NCBI RefSeq assembly: GCF_001050035.1
Contig: NZ_CVTA01000018.1
Coordinates: 1 to 62,199, forward strand
DNA: 62,199 nucleotides
Direction: 5' to 3'
DNA from: Mycolicibacterium komanii
GTDB lineage: Bacteria; Actinomycetota; Actinomycetes; Mycobacteriales; Mycobacteriaceae
Shown one piece after another: positions 23,006 through 30,792 of the stretch. Position 1 is the stretch's first letter. Each line of letters starts with the position of its first letter. The notes under the pieces were generated by a model, which saw nothing but the letters and a program-made list of their open reading frames with translations, did no database searches and was not told the DNA's origin. Position numbers and translations under genes: made by a program.

Positions 23006-24213
23006 GGGTTGATCGTGTTCTCCCCGACCTGGCGGCCCCAGACGTACTCGATCAGGAGCGGTTGACCCAACTCGAAGTGGTTGTACGGAGCGATGGACGC
23101 ACCGGTGTCCATGACGAGGTACGGCGCAGGCCAGAGGTCCCTGGTGATCGGCTGCCAGCAGCCGGGCCTACCCTCCGGGCCGCCCTTAGCGTTCACGCGG
23201 GGCAGGTTGTCCGGATACACCCAGGGGTTGCCGGCGCCCATGATCTCCGACAGCGTCCTCAGCGAATAGCCGTTGCCGCCGAGCGAGGCCGCGACCTTGG
23301 GCTCGGCGTCGTGGTAGTTGCGGATCATGCAGAACAACGCCGGGCTGTACTCGTCGAGCAGCTCGGACGTGATGACCAGGTCCTCCGCACCGCGCAGCAG
23401 ATACGGACCACCACGCTCGAAGACGTCGCCGCCGGTGTTGCCAAAGCCGACCGCTGCCATCAGCGCCTGATCGATGTTGCCCTGCTGCTCGTTGAGCGTG
23501 CGGGCGGTGGTGACCGCGTTGTCCAGCCCGGCGAACAGGTCGGGCGCCGCGTCGGCGTACACCTCGCCGAGATCGGCCAGCAGCCGGTTGTCGCGGCGGA
23601 GCTCGGGCATCCGGGCGTTGACGTCGGTGAGGATCTCGTTGCCGTTGATGATCGACTGCCCGAAGCGGTCACCGAGGCCGTCGAGGGCCTGGGCCGTCGC
23701 GCTCAGCGTCTGGTTCAGCTTGATCGGGTCGACCTGCTCGGAGAGCGACACGACCGTCTCAAACAGCGTGTTGAACTCGGTCGTCACCGTCGTCACGTCG
23801 ATCACGTCCGACGATGTGATGCGTTGTGGCGTCGGGTTTTTCGGCGATGAGAAGTTGATGTACTTGTTGCCGAACACGGTGGTCGCGTCGATGCTGGCGT
23901 CGACGTTCTTCGGGATCAGCTTGAGGTACTTCGGATCCACGTCGAGCGTGATCTTGGCCCTCGGCTCACCCCCGACGTCGACCGCGTCGACGGATGCCAC
24001 CCGGCCGATCTCGACGCCGTTGTAGGTGACCTTCGCGCCGGGATCCATCGACAGTCCCGAGCGTTTGGCCATCAGGGTCAGTTGTTCGCGCGGCAGGAAG
24101 TCGCCGCGGAACTGCATGTACACCAGCACCAGCGCCACGATGGCAAGCAGGCTCAGCACAAGGCCGGCCAGCTTGTAGGGCGGGGTGCGGGGGTTGTTGA
24201 GGGGGGCGGTCAT
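23002..24213 (-). CDS. mce1A: Mce1A
   Basis: A 403-residue MCE protein and first of the six-subunit set. Membrane helix about residues 14-34, MCE domain about 38-120 (LMAKRSGLSMDPGAKVTYNGVEIGRV), long helical segment and a C-terminal region with the conserved WPAPYLVMDTGASIAPYNHFELGQP. It is shorter than M. tuberculosis Mce1A (454), lacking that protein's extra tail. ATG at 24213 is four bases past the yrbE1B stop. Confidence 0.9.
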   Translation of the reverse strand: MTAPLNNPRTPPYKLAGLVLSLLAIVALVLVYMQFRGDFLPREQLTLMAKRSGLSMDPGAKVTYNGVEIGRVASVDAVDVGGEPRAKITLDVDPKYLKLIPKNVDASIDATTVFGNKYINFSSPKNPTPQRITSSDVIDVTTVTTEFNTLFETVVSLSEQVDPIKLNQTLSATAQALDGLGDRFGQSIINGNEILTDVNARMPELRRDNRLLADLGEVYADAAPDLFAGLDNAVTTARTLNEQQGNIDQALMAAVGFGNTGGDVFERGGPYLLRGAEDLVITSELLDEYSPALFCMIRNYHDAEPKVAASLGGNGYSLRTLSEIMGAGNPWVYPDNLPRVNAKGGPEGRPGCWQPITRDLWPAPYLVMDTGASIAPYNHFELGQPLLIEYVWGRQVGENTINP

Positions 24214-24217
24214 GGCG

Positions 24218-25087
24218 CTACACCGTCAGGTTGAAGTTCGGGTCGACGCCGTAGAGCGCCAACGAGGCGAACAGGACCACACAGACGATCGCCACCAGCG
24301 ACGCGCGCATCGAGCGACCGACGGCCTCGCCGACGCCGACCGGGCCGCCGCTGGCGAAGTAGCCGTAGTAGCAGTGGTTGAGCATCACGATCACCGAGAT
24401 GATCACGGCCTGGATGAACGACCAGAACACGTCGTCGGGACGCAGGAACGTTCGGAAGTAGTGCTCGTAGGTGCCGATCGACTGACCGTAGAAGAAGGTC
24501 GTGGTCACCTGCGCCGACAGGAAGCTCATGATGATCGCCATCGCGTACAGCGGGATGATCACGATGAAGCCGGCCATGATCCGCGTCGACACCAGGTAGG
24601 AGATCGACTTGATGCCCATCACCTCGAGGGCGTCGATCTCCTCGCTGATGCGCATGGCGCCCAGCTCCGCGGTCGCGCCGGCGCCGACCGTGGCGGCAAG
24701 CGCCTGCCCCGCGACGACGGGTGCGGCGATGCGCACGTTGATCAGCGCGGCGAAGAAGCCGGTGAACGCCTCGACGCCGATGTTTCCCAGCGAGGCGAAG
24801 CCCTGGATGGCGACCAGCGACGAACCGGACAGCGTCACGAAGCCGACGATGGCGACCGTGCCGCCGATCACCGCCATCGCGCCGGTGCCCATGCCGATCT
24901 CGGCGATCAGCCGCAGCGTCTCCTTGCGGTAATACCGCAGCGCGTGTCCGATCGAGCCGACCGCGGTGATGACGAACCACGCGACGTGCCCGACGCTGTC
25001 GAGGAACCGCGCGGGCGCGCTGGCCACACCCTTCGTGCGCTCGTACGCCCGCGGAAACCGAGAACGCAGGACCGTTGCCGTCGACAT
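24218..25087 (-). CDS. yrbE1B: YrbE1B, MlaE-type permease of the Mce1 transporter
   Basis: A 289-residue integral membrane protein with about five to six helices and the MlaE-family signature TAELGAMRISEEIDALEVMGI in the middle. With YrbE1A it forms the inner-membrane channel that receives lipid from the MCE tunnel and is driven by an MceG-type ATPase encoded elsewhere. Start ATG at 25087, one base after the yrbE1A stop. The length equals that of the M. tuberculosis protein. Confidence 0.92.
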   Translation of the reverse strand: MSTATVLRSRFPRAYERTKGVASAPARFLDSVGHVAWFVITAVGSIGHALRYYRKETLRLIAEIGMGTGAMAVIGGTVAIVGFVTLSGSSLVAIQGFASLGNIGVEAFTGFFAALINVRIAAPVVAGQALAATVGAGATAELGAMRISEEIDALEVMGIKSISYLVSTRIMAGFIVIIPLYAMAIIMSFLSAQVTTTFFYGQSIGTYEHYFRTFLRPDDVFWSFIQAVIISVIVMLNHCYYGYFASGGPVGVGEAVGRSMRASLVAIVCVVLFASLALYGVDPNFNLTV

Positions 25088-25088
25088 G

Positions 25089-25886
25089 TCAGGTCCCCGT
25101 TCCGAATCGGACACCGATCGTGGTCAGGACCACGTTGACCGCGAACAGCGCGATGACGCAGAGCACCAGCGTCTCGTTGACCGCGGTGCCGACGCCCTTC
25201 GCACCGCCGGCGACGGTCAGCCCGCGGTAGCAGCCGACGAGGCCGGCGATCAGGCCGAACGTCATGGCCTTGATGATCGAGATGAGGACCTCGGGCAGCC
25301 CCGTGATCAGGGTCAGCGTCGAGACGTACGCGCCGGCCGAGACGTTCTGTAGGTAGACGCCGAAGATGAAGCCACCGACCAGGCCGACGGTGATCACCGC
25401 GCCGTTGAGCAGCAGCGCCACGAAGGTGGAGGCGACGACGCGGGGCACCACCAGGCGGTGGATCGGGTCGATGCCGAGGACCTCGAGCGCGTCGATCTCC
25501 TCGCGGATGGTGCGCGCACCGAGGTCGGCGCAGATGGCGGTCGAGCCCGCGCCCGCGACGACGAGCACGGTCACCAGGGGGCCGAGCTGGGTGACGGCGC
25601 CGATGGCCGCACCGGCGCCGGACACGTCGGCGGCGCCGAACTCGGCCAGCAGGATGTTGAGCGTGAAGATCAGGAGCACGGTCAGCGGGATGGACACCGC
25701 CAGCGTCGGCAGGAACGCGACGCGCATCAAAAACCAGCTCTGAAGGATGAACTCGCGCCACTGGAACGGCGGCTTGAACAGGGCTTTCCCGACGAGCACG
25801 CACATGCGGACGAATCCGCCCACCGCTTCCAGACCCGGCCGGACCTGGTCGCGTACGTAACCGACGACCCCGGTCGACGCCGTCAC
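25089..25886 (-). CDS. yrbE1A: YrbE1A, MlaE-type permease of the Mce1 transporter
   Basis: A 265-residue permease with the signature ICADLGARTIREEIDALEVLGIDP. I chose GTG at 25886: GGGAG lies seven bases before it and the resulting length equals M. tuberculosis YrbE1A. An in-frame TTG at 25907 would add seven residues. It is the first gene of the transporter proper, 212 bases after fadD5. Confidence 0.92.
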   Translation of the reverse strand: MTASTGVVGYVRDQVRPGLEAVGGFVRMCVLVGKALFKPPFQWREFILQSWFLMRVAFLPTLAVSIPLTVLLIFTLNILLAEFGAADVSGAGAAIGAVTQLGPLVTVLVVAGAGSTAICADLGARTIREEIDALEVLGIDPIHRLVVPRVVASTFVALLLNGAVITVGLVGGFIFGVYLQNVSAGAYVSTLTLITGLPEVLISIIKAMTFGLIAGLVGCYRGLTVAGGAKGVGTAVNETLVLCVIALFAVNVVLTTIGVRFGTGT

Positions 25887-25988
25887 CAGTGTGCTCCCGC
25901 GGCGCAACGGCGACTGTCGTGGTGCACCGGCAGCCCCTGTCGCACGGCCCCTCCTTGCCCCGACCTGATTGTTGTTATCCCTGTCTCC

Positions 25989-26002
25989 CTACCGCTCGGT
26001 AG
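25989..26002. promoter_or_regulatory. Inverted repeat in the fadD5-yrbE1A spacer
   Basis: CTACCG-CT-CGGTAG has perfect 6-base arms and a 2-base spacer, a form typical of TetR-family sites. It sits about 100 bases upstream of yrbE1A, in a 212-base gap that also holds TAACCGTTA (26071-26079) and a minus-strand TACATT -10-like element at 26019-26024. The gap may carry an internal promoter. No regulator can be named. Confidence 0.4.
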
Positions 26003-26098
26003 TAAGACAGACCACAGGAATGTACCCGATGCGATTCCCGCCGTGCAGGGCATCGGGCGGATTGCGCCTGTAACCGTTAGCAAACCCGAGTCCGTTCT

Positions 26099-27763
26099 CT
26101 AATTCCTCTGTGGCGCAGCAGAAGCCGCGGCCTGGACAGAACTTTCACCGGCGTCAACGTCCTTTGCGGCCCCAAACCGTGCACGCAGTTCGGTCTTGAG
26201 GACTTTGCCTGCGGGGTTGCGCGGCAACGCATCAACGACCTCGACTGCCTTCGGGTGCTTGTACCGCGCGAGCCGTTCGTCGAGGAAGGCATCGAGGTCG
26301 CGCAGGTCGAGATCGTTCTGATCGGGCGCGCCGAGTGCGACGACCGCTACCGGCACCTCGCCCCACTTCTCGTCGGGGCGTCCGATCACGGCGACCTCGG
26401 CGATCGCCGGGTGCGCGGCGAGCGCGTTCTCGACCTCGGCGCAGTAGATGTTCTCTCCGCCGGAGATGATCATGTCCTTTTTGCGGTCGACCACCCAGAC
26501 GTAGCCCTCCTCGTCCTGACGGACGAGGTCGCCGGAGTGGAACCAACCGCCGGCGAACGCTTCCGCGGTGGCCTTCGGGTTGTTCCAATAGCCGGCCATC
26601 AAAGTCGGTGCGCGATAGACGATCTCGCCGACCTGACCGACCGGGACGTCATTCATGTCCTCGTCGACGACGCGGGCCGCGACGGTGGGGATCACTTTGC
26701 CGACCGAGCCGAGCTTGCGGATCGCGTCCTCGCCCAACAGCATGCAGGTCACCGGCGACATCTCGGTCTGACCGAACGCGGCCAGGATCTGCGTGCCGGG
26801 GAACGTGTCGGCCATCTGGCGCAGCAGCGTGTCCGACGCGGGCGCGGCGCCCCAGGACAGCACGCGCAGCCGCAGATTGCGGGGGCGGGCCTGCTGCGCC
26901 GCGCACACGGCCTGCCACTGGGCGGGCACCAGGAAGATGCCGGTGACCTGCTCGGCCTCGAGCACGTCGAGCAGCTCGTCGGGGTTGAACGCGCCCAGCG
27001 GATAGATGACAGTCGGCCGACCCAACAGCAGGCCGGGGATCATGTTGCCGATCCCGGCGATGTGGAACAGCGGCACACCGATGAAGCCGACGTCGCTGTT
27101 GATGTCGGCGCCGTTGGTGAACAGGAACGTCAGCGCCTGCCCCGCGATGTTGGTGTGGGTGAGCACCGCGCCCTTCGGCCTACCCGTGGTGCCCGAGGTG
27201 TACATGATCAGCGCCGGAGAGTCGTTCGGGATGTCCACGACCGCCACCGGTGCACCGGCCTCGGAGATCAGGTCGTCGTAGCCGATCAGGTCGCTCTCGG
27301 TGGCGCCGCCGGCCACGACGACCGTGGTCAGCGTCGCATCGATATCGCGCACCGCGGTGGCCACGGCGGCCAGCACCGCCTCGGTGATGACCACCTTGGC
27401 CTGGCAGTCGCTGACCAGGAAGGCGATCTCCGGCGGGGTCATCCGAAAGTTGACCGGGACCGCGATCGCGCCGAGCTTGTTGACCGCGAGGAACGACTCG
27501 ATGTACTCGGTGCGGTTGAGCATCAGGATCAGCACCCGATCGCCGAAGCCCACTCCGCGCCGGCTCAATGCGCCGGCCAGGGCGCCGACCCGCTCGTCGA
27601 GCTCACGCCAGGTGGTCGTCTTGCCGAGGTAGCGCAGCGCGGTCGCGTCCGGCTGCATCAGGGCGTGGCGAGCCAGCTGGTTGGTCCAGTTCTGTCGGCG
27701 GGCCAGATACGGCTGTGCGGTGGGGTCCGGCTGCAACGAGGAAGTCAAGGCGTACTGCTCCAT
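26099..27763 (-). CDS. fadD5: Fatty-acyl-CoA synthetase FadD5
   Basis: A 554-residue AMP-forming ligase, the same length as M. tuberculosis FadD5. The P-loop motif YTSGTTGRPKG lies at 188-198, the adenylate motif GQTEMSPVT near 350, and the hinge and C-terminal motifs GDLVRQDEEGYVWVVDRKKD and PRNPAGKVLKTELR with the catalytic lysine near the end. It activates imported or recycled fatty (mycolic) acids to CoA esters in the cytosol. It heads the mce1 operon and is divergent from mce1R. Confidence 0.93.
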   Translation of the reverse strand: MEQYALTSSLQPDPTAQPYLARRQNWTNQLARHALMQPDATALRYLGKTTTWRELDERVGALAGALSRRGVGFGDRVLILMLNRTEYIESFLAVNKLGAIAVPVNFRMTPPEIAFLVSDCQAKVVITEAVLAAVATAVRDIDATLTTVVVAGGATESDLIGYDDLISEAGAPVAVVDIPNDSPALIMYTSGTTGRPKGAVLTHTNIAGQALTFLFTNGADINSDVGFIGVPLFHIAGIGNMIPGLLLGRPTVIYPLGAFNPDELLDVLEAEQVTGIFLVPAQWQAVCAAQQARPRNLRLRVLSWGAAPASDTLLRQMADTFPGTQILAAFGQTEMSPVTCMLLGEDAIRKLGSVGKVIPTVAARVVDEDMNDVPVGQVGEIVYRAPTLMAGYWNNPKATAEAFAGGWFHSGDLVRQDEEGYVWVVDRKKDMIISGGENIYCAEVENALAAHPAIAEVAVIGRPDEKWGEVPVAVVALGAPDQNDLDLRDLDAFLDERLARYKHPKAVEVVDALPRNPAGKVLKTELRARFGAAKDVDAGESSVQAAASAAPQRN

Positions 27764-27783
27764 CGGATCTCGGGGTTGCGCGC

Positions 27784-27802
27784 GTTTGACATTTGATCAA
27801 AC
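27784..27802. promoter_or_regulatory. Candidate Mce1R operator
   Basis: GTTTGACATTTGATCAAAC contains two nested symmetries: outer arms GTTTGA/TCAAAC seven bases apart, and the perfect 10-base palindrome TTTGATCAAA at 27792-27801. It lies 21 bases upstream of the fadD5 ATG and in the intergenic region shared with mce1R, which encodes a FadR-type GntR repressor known to control mce1. Direct binding is inferred. Confidence 0.55.
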
Positions 27803-27888
27803 ATGGTGTTGCCCCGGTCACACTATGGCCTCGGCCGCTCGGGTACAAGCCCTCGTCAACGAAGGCCGGATCGCACCGGGAGAACACA

Positions 27889-28581
27889 GTGAACGCACCG
27901 ACCGCACGGCTCTCGAAGCCGCGGCGGAGCGTACGGCGCGAACAGCTCTCCGACGAGGTCGCGGCGCGGCTGCGCGCCGACATCATGACCGGCGTGCTGC
28001 GGCCGGGCACCTTCATCCGGCTCGACGAGACCGCCGCGGCGCTCGGGGTCAGCATCACGCCCGTGCGCGAGGCGCTGCGCACCCTGCGCGGTGAAGGCAT
28101 GGTCCAGCTCGAGCCGCACCGCGGCCACGTGGTGGTGCCGCTGACGCGCGCCGACGTCGAGGACATCTTCTGGCTGCAGGCGACGATCGCCCGCGAGCTG
28201 GCGGCGACCGCCACCGCGCGTATCACGGAGGCCGAGATCGACGAGTTGGGCCGGCTCAACGACGAATTGGAAACCGCGGTCACCCACCACGACATCGACG
28301 AGATCGCCGCCGCGGAGTTCGCGTTCCACCGGGCGTTCAACCGGTCGACCGGCCGCATCAAGCTGGCCTGGTTCCTGCTCCACGTCGCCCGCTACCTGCC
28401 GGGCCAGATCTACGCCGGCGACCCGCGGTGGGGGGTCGCGGCCGTGGCCAGCCACCGCGACCTCATCGCCGCCCTGCGCCGTCGCGACGTCGACACCGTC
28501 GTCGCGCTGACCGCTGGCGAGTTCACCGACGGGGCCCAACGCCTGATCGCGCGCCTCGACGAGACGGGTTTGTGGAGCTGA
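27889..28581 (+). CDS. mce1R: Mce1R, GntR-family repressor of the mce1 operon
   Basis: A 230-residue FadR-subfamily GntR regulator. The winged helix spans about residues 15-80 (EQLSDEVAARLRADIMTG, then TAAALGVSITPVREALRTL, then VQLEPHRGHVVV). The C-terminal all-helical FCD ligand domain includes the metal-type residues EFAFHRAFNRSTG and SHRDLIAALRRRD. I chose GTG at 27889 (VNAPTARLSKPRR), with GGGAG six bases upstream; it aligns with the M. tuberculosis start MNAPL. A longer frame from 27793 would run through the operator. Confidence 0.9.
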   Translation: MNAPTARLSKPRRSVRREQLSDEVAARLRADIMTGVLRPGTFIRLDETAAALGVSITPVREALRTLRGEGMVQLEPHRGHVVVPLTRADVEDIFWLQATIARELAATATARITEAEIDELGRLNDELETAVTHHDIDEIAAAEFAFHRAFNRSTGRIKLAWFLLHVARYLPGQIYAGDPRWGVAAVASHRDLIAALRRRDVDTVVALTAGEFTDGAQRLIARLDETGLWS

Positions 28582-28666
28582 CTCCTCTTTCTCGTCGCCG
28601 AACGTACGGTTCTGTACGCATCGGCCGAGACGAGGCGCGACAAAGCGTGCGCTCGGCGAGGGTGAA

Positions 28667-29107
28667 CTACTTGGCGGCCAGCTGCTCGGCGCGGGTCTTG
28701 AGGTTGTCGGCCAGGTAGTCGAGCGTGTCGCCGATCGCCTTCTTCACCATCGGCTTCGGGATGGGCAGCTTGGTCTCGACGTCGAGGTCGACGGTCAGCA
28801 GCGAGGTCGCACCCAGCGGCACGACGGAGAACTTCTGTTCCTGTTTCTCGAAGTGATCGCCCTGCTGCAGGACGGTGAAGATCTGGTTCTCGCCGGGGTA
28901 GTAGACCGCGGTGATGAAGGTGCCCGCCTGGCCCTGCACCACGACATCGAGTCGCAGCTGGCTGGGCCGGCCGTCGTTGTACCGGGCCAACACCCAGCAC
29001 CCCTTGATCTCCTCGTTCCATTGGGGGTAGGCCTCGAAGTCCGCGACGATCGCCATGATCGCGTCGGCGGAGGCCGCCACCTCGACTGTCTTGCTTACGA
29101 GCGGCAT
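28667..29107 (-). CDS. SRPBCC/polyketide cyclase-like protein (Rv0164, TB18.5-like)
   Basis: A 146-residue START-like fold protein (MPLVSKTVEVAASADAIMAI, then FEAYPQWNEEIKGCWVL). It matches M. tuberculosis Rv0164, which sits at the same place beside mce1R. The family binds hydrophobic ligands in a helix-grip cavity; no catalytic activity is established. ATG at 29107 aligns with the internal MPVLSKTVEV of the M. tuberculosis protein. The 3' end faces mce1R across 85 bases that include a weak stem CGTAC-GGTTCT-GTACG. Confidence 0.8.
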   Translation of the reverse strand: MPLVSKTVEVAASADAIMAIVADFEAYPQWNEEIKGCWVLARYNDGRPSQLRLDVVVQGQAGTFITAVYYPGENQIFTVLQQGDHFEKQEQKFSVVPLGATSLLTVDLDVETKLPIPKPMVKKAIGDTLDYLADNLKTRAEQLAAK

Positions 29108-29184
29108 CCGACGAGCATATCGACTCCACTGAATGGTCGGACTCCTCGTCGCGGCTCGTACCTCGCCGCTTGATCGTCGCCCGA

Positions 29185-29622
29185 CTACTCCAGGCGCGCC
29201 TTTTCCAGCAGTGCGCGGATCGGATCCGGGATCGGCACCGGCTTGCGCCCCGCCCGGTCGACGTAGACGTGCACCCAGTGCCCGACCGCGGCGGTCGGAC
29301 CGTCCTGCTGCCACAACCCCAACCGGTACGTGACACTGCTCTTGCCCAGCCGGGTGACCGCGAGGCCGACCGTCAGCGGGTCCGGGAAGCGTAGTTCGGC
29401 CAGATACCGGCAGCCCGATTCGGCCACCACACCCAGCCAGGGCGCGGTCAGCGGGTCCAGCCCGAGGCTGGTGTTGATCCACCCGTTGATCGCCGAGTCG
29501 AACAGCGCGTAGTACACCGCGTTGTTGAGGTGTCCGAACATGTCGTTGTCGGCCCACCGCGTGGTCACCGGCCAGTGCACCGGGAAATCCGCCGCGGCCG
29601 TGACCTCCTCGCGCTCGGTCAT
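29185..29622 (-). CDS. 4-hydroxybenzoyl-CoA-type hotdog thioesterase (Rv0163-like)
   Basis: A 145-residue hotdog-fold acyl-CoA thioesterase. The active-site region TRWADNDMFGHLNNAVYYALFDSA carries the Asp and His-Asn-Asn residues of the 4HBT class. Next to the SRPBCC gene and the mce1 locus it probably releases acyl groups from CoA during fatty acid turnover. It is transcribed ahead of the SRPBCC gene, 77 bases apart, and divergent from adhE1. Confidence 0.82.
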   Translation of the reverse strand: MTEREEVTAAADFPVHWPVTTRWADNDMFGHLNNAVYYALFDSAINGWINTSLGLDPLTAPWLGVVAESGCRYLAELRFPDPLTVGLAVTRLGKSSVTYRLGLWQQDGPTAAVGHWVHVYVDRAGRKPVPIPDPIRALLEKARLE

Positions 29623-29682
29623 GGCGCAAGTCTGTCAGGCGCGCGATTGCCGGTTCGGGCGGCGCGACGGCAGGCTGGTCCC

Positions 29683-30789
29683 ATGAGGATCCGCGGTGCC
29701 GTGCTCGAAGAGATCGGCCGCGCCCGGCCGTATGCGCAGTCCCTACCCCTGACCGTCGGCGAACTCGACCTCGCCGCGCCGGGCCCCGGGGAACTGCTCG
29801 TGCGGGTCGAGGCCGCGGGGCTGTGCCACTCGGACTTGTCGGTGGTCGACGGCAACCGTGTGCGGCCGGTGCCCATGCTCCTCGGCCATGAGGCGGCCGG
29901 CGTCGTCGAAGAGGTCGGCCCGGGCGGATCCGACGTCGCAGCCGGCACCCGTGTGGTGATGACATTCCTGCCTCGCTGCGGCGAATGCGCTGCGTGTGCG
30001 ACGGACGGCCTCACTCCTTGCGAGCCCGGTTCGGCGGCCAACGGGGCGGGCACGCTGATGACCGGCGAGCTCCGGCTCTCGCGCGACGGACAGCCCGTGC
30101 ACCACCACCTCGGGGTCTCCGGTTTCGCGACCCACGCGGTCGTCGACCGCCGTTCTGTCGTGGCGGTGCCCGACGACGTGCCCGCGGTGGTGGCGTCGCT
30201 TCTCGGCTGCGCCGTGCTGACCGGCGGCGGTGCGGTGGTCAACGCCGGCCGGCCCCGCCCCGGCGACACCGTGGCCGTCGTCGGCCTCGGCGGGGTGGGC
30301 ATGGCCGCCGCGCTCACGGCGTTGGCGCAGGACGACGTCCGCGTGGTCGGCGTCGATCAGCTTCCCGAAAAGCTCGAACGGGCACGCGATCTGGGGGTGC
30401 ACGACACGTACACGCCGGACGACGCCCGCGACAACGGCGTCAAGGCGCGCATCGTCATCGAAGCCGTCGGCCATCCGAGCGCACTGGAGACCGCGGTCGA
30501 CCTCACCGCCGCGGGCGGACGCACGGTGACGGTGGGCCTCCCCCGCCCCGATGCGCGAGTGACGCTGTCTCCGTTGGGTTTTGTCGCCGAGGGACGTTCG
30601 CTGATCGGCAGCTATCTCGGTTCGGCGGTGCCGTCGCGCGAGATCCCGCAGTTCGTCGAACTGTGGCGCGCGGGCCGGCTGCCGGTCGAATCGTTGGTGT
30701 CGTCGACGATCACACTCGACGAGATCAACTCCGGCATGGACGAACTGGCCGACGGACGGGCCGTACGCCAGGTCATCCGGTTCGACTAG
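29683..30789 (+). CDS. adhE1: Zinc-type alcohol dehydrogenase AdhE1 (Rv0162c-like)
   Basis: A 368-residue medium-chain alcohol dehydrogenase. Catalytic zinc ligands C48 and H69-E70, structural cysteines C99, C102, C105 and C113, and Rossmann loop GLGGVGMA. Gene order (mce1R, Rv0164-like, Rv0163-like, adhE1) matches M. tuberculosis. The ATG at 29683 is chosen because upstream in-frame codons are antisense to the thioesterase gene. Confidence 0.85.
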   Translation: MRIRGAVLEEIGRARPYAQSLPLTVGELDLAAPGPGELLVRVEAAGLCHSDLSVVDGNRVRPVPMLLGHEAAGVVEEVGPGGSDVAAGTRVVMTFLPRCGECAACATDGLTPCEPGSAANGAGTLMTGELRLSRDGQPVHHHLGVSGFATHAVVDRRSVVAVPDDVPAVVASLLGCAVLTGGGAVVNAGRPRPGDTVAVVGLGGVGMAAALTALAQDDVRVVGVDQLPEKLERARDLGVHDTYTPDDARDNGVKARIVIEAVGHPSALETAVDLTAAGGRTVTVGLPRPDARVTLSPLGFVAEGRSLIGSYLGSAVPSREIPQFVELWRAGRLPVESLVSSTITLDEINSGMDELADGRAVRQVIRFD

Positions 30790-30792
30790 GCG

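Noticed and set aside
28667..29965. A 432-residue form of the SRPBCC protein
   Set aside because: The N-terminal part runs through the thioesterase gene in another frame and is Arg/Gly/Ala-rich; homology starts at MPLVSK.
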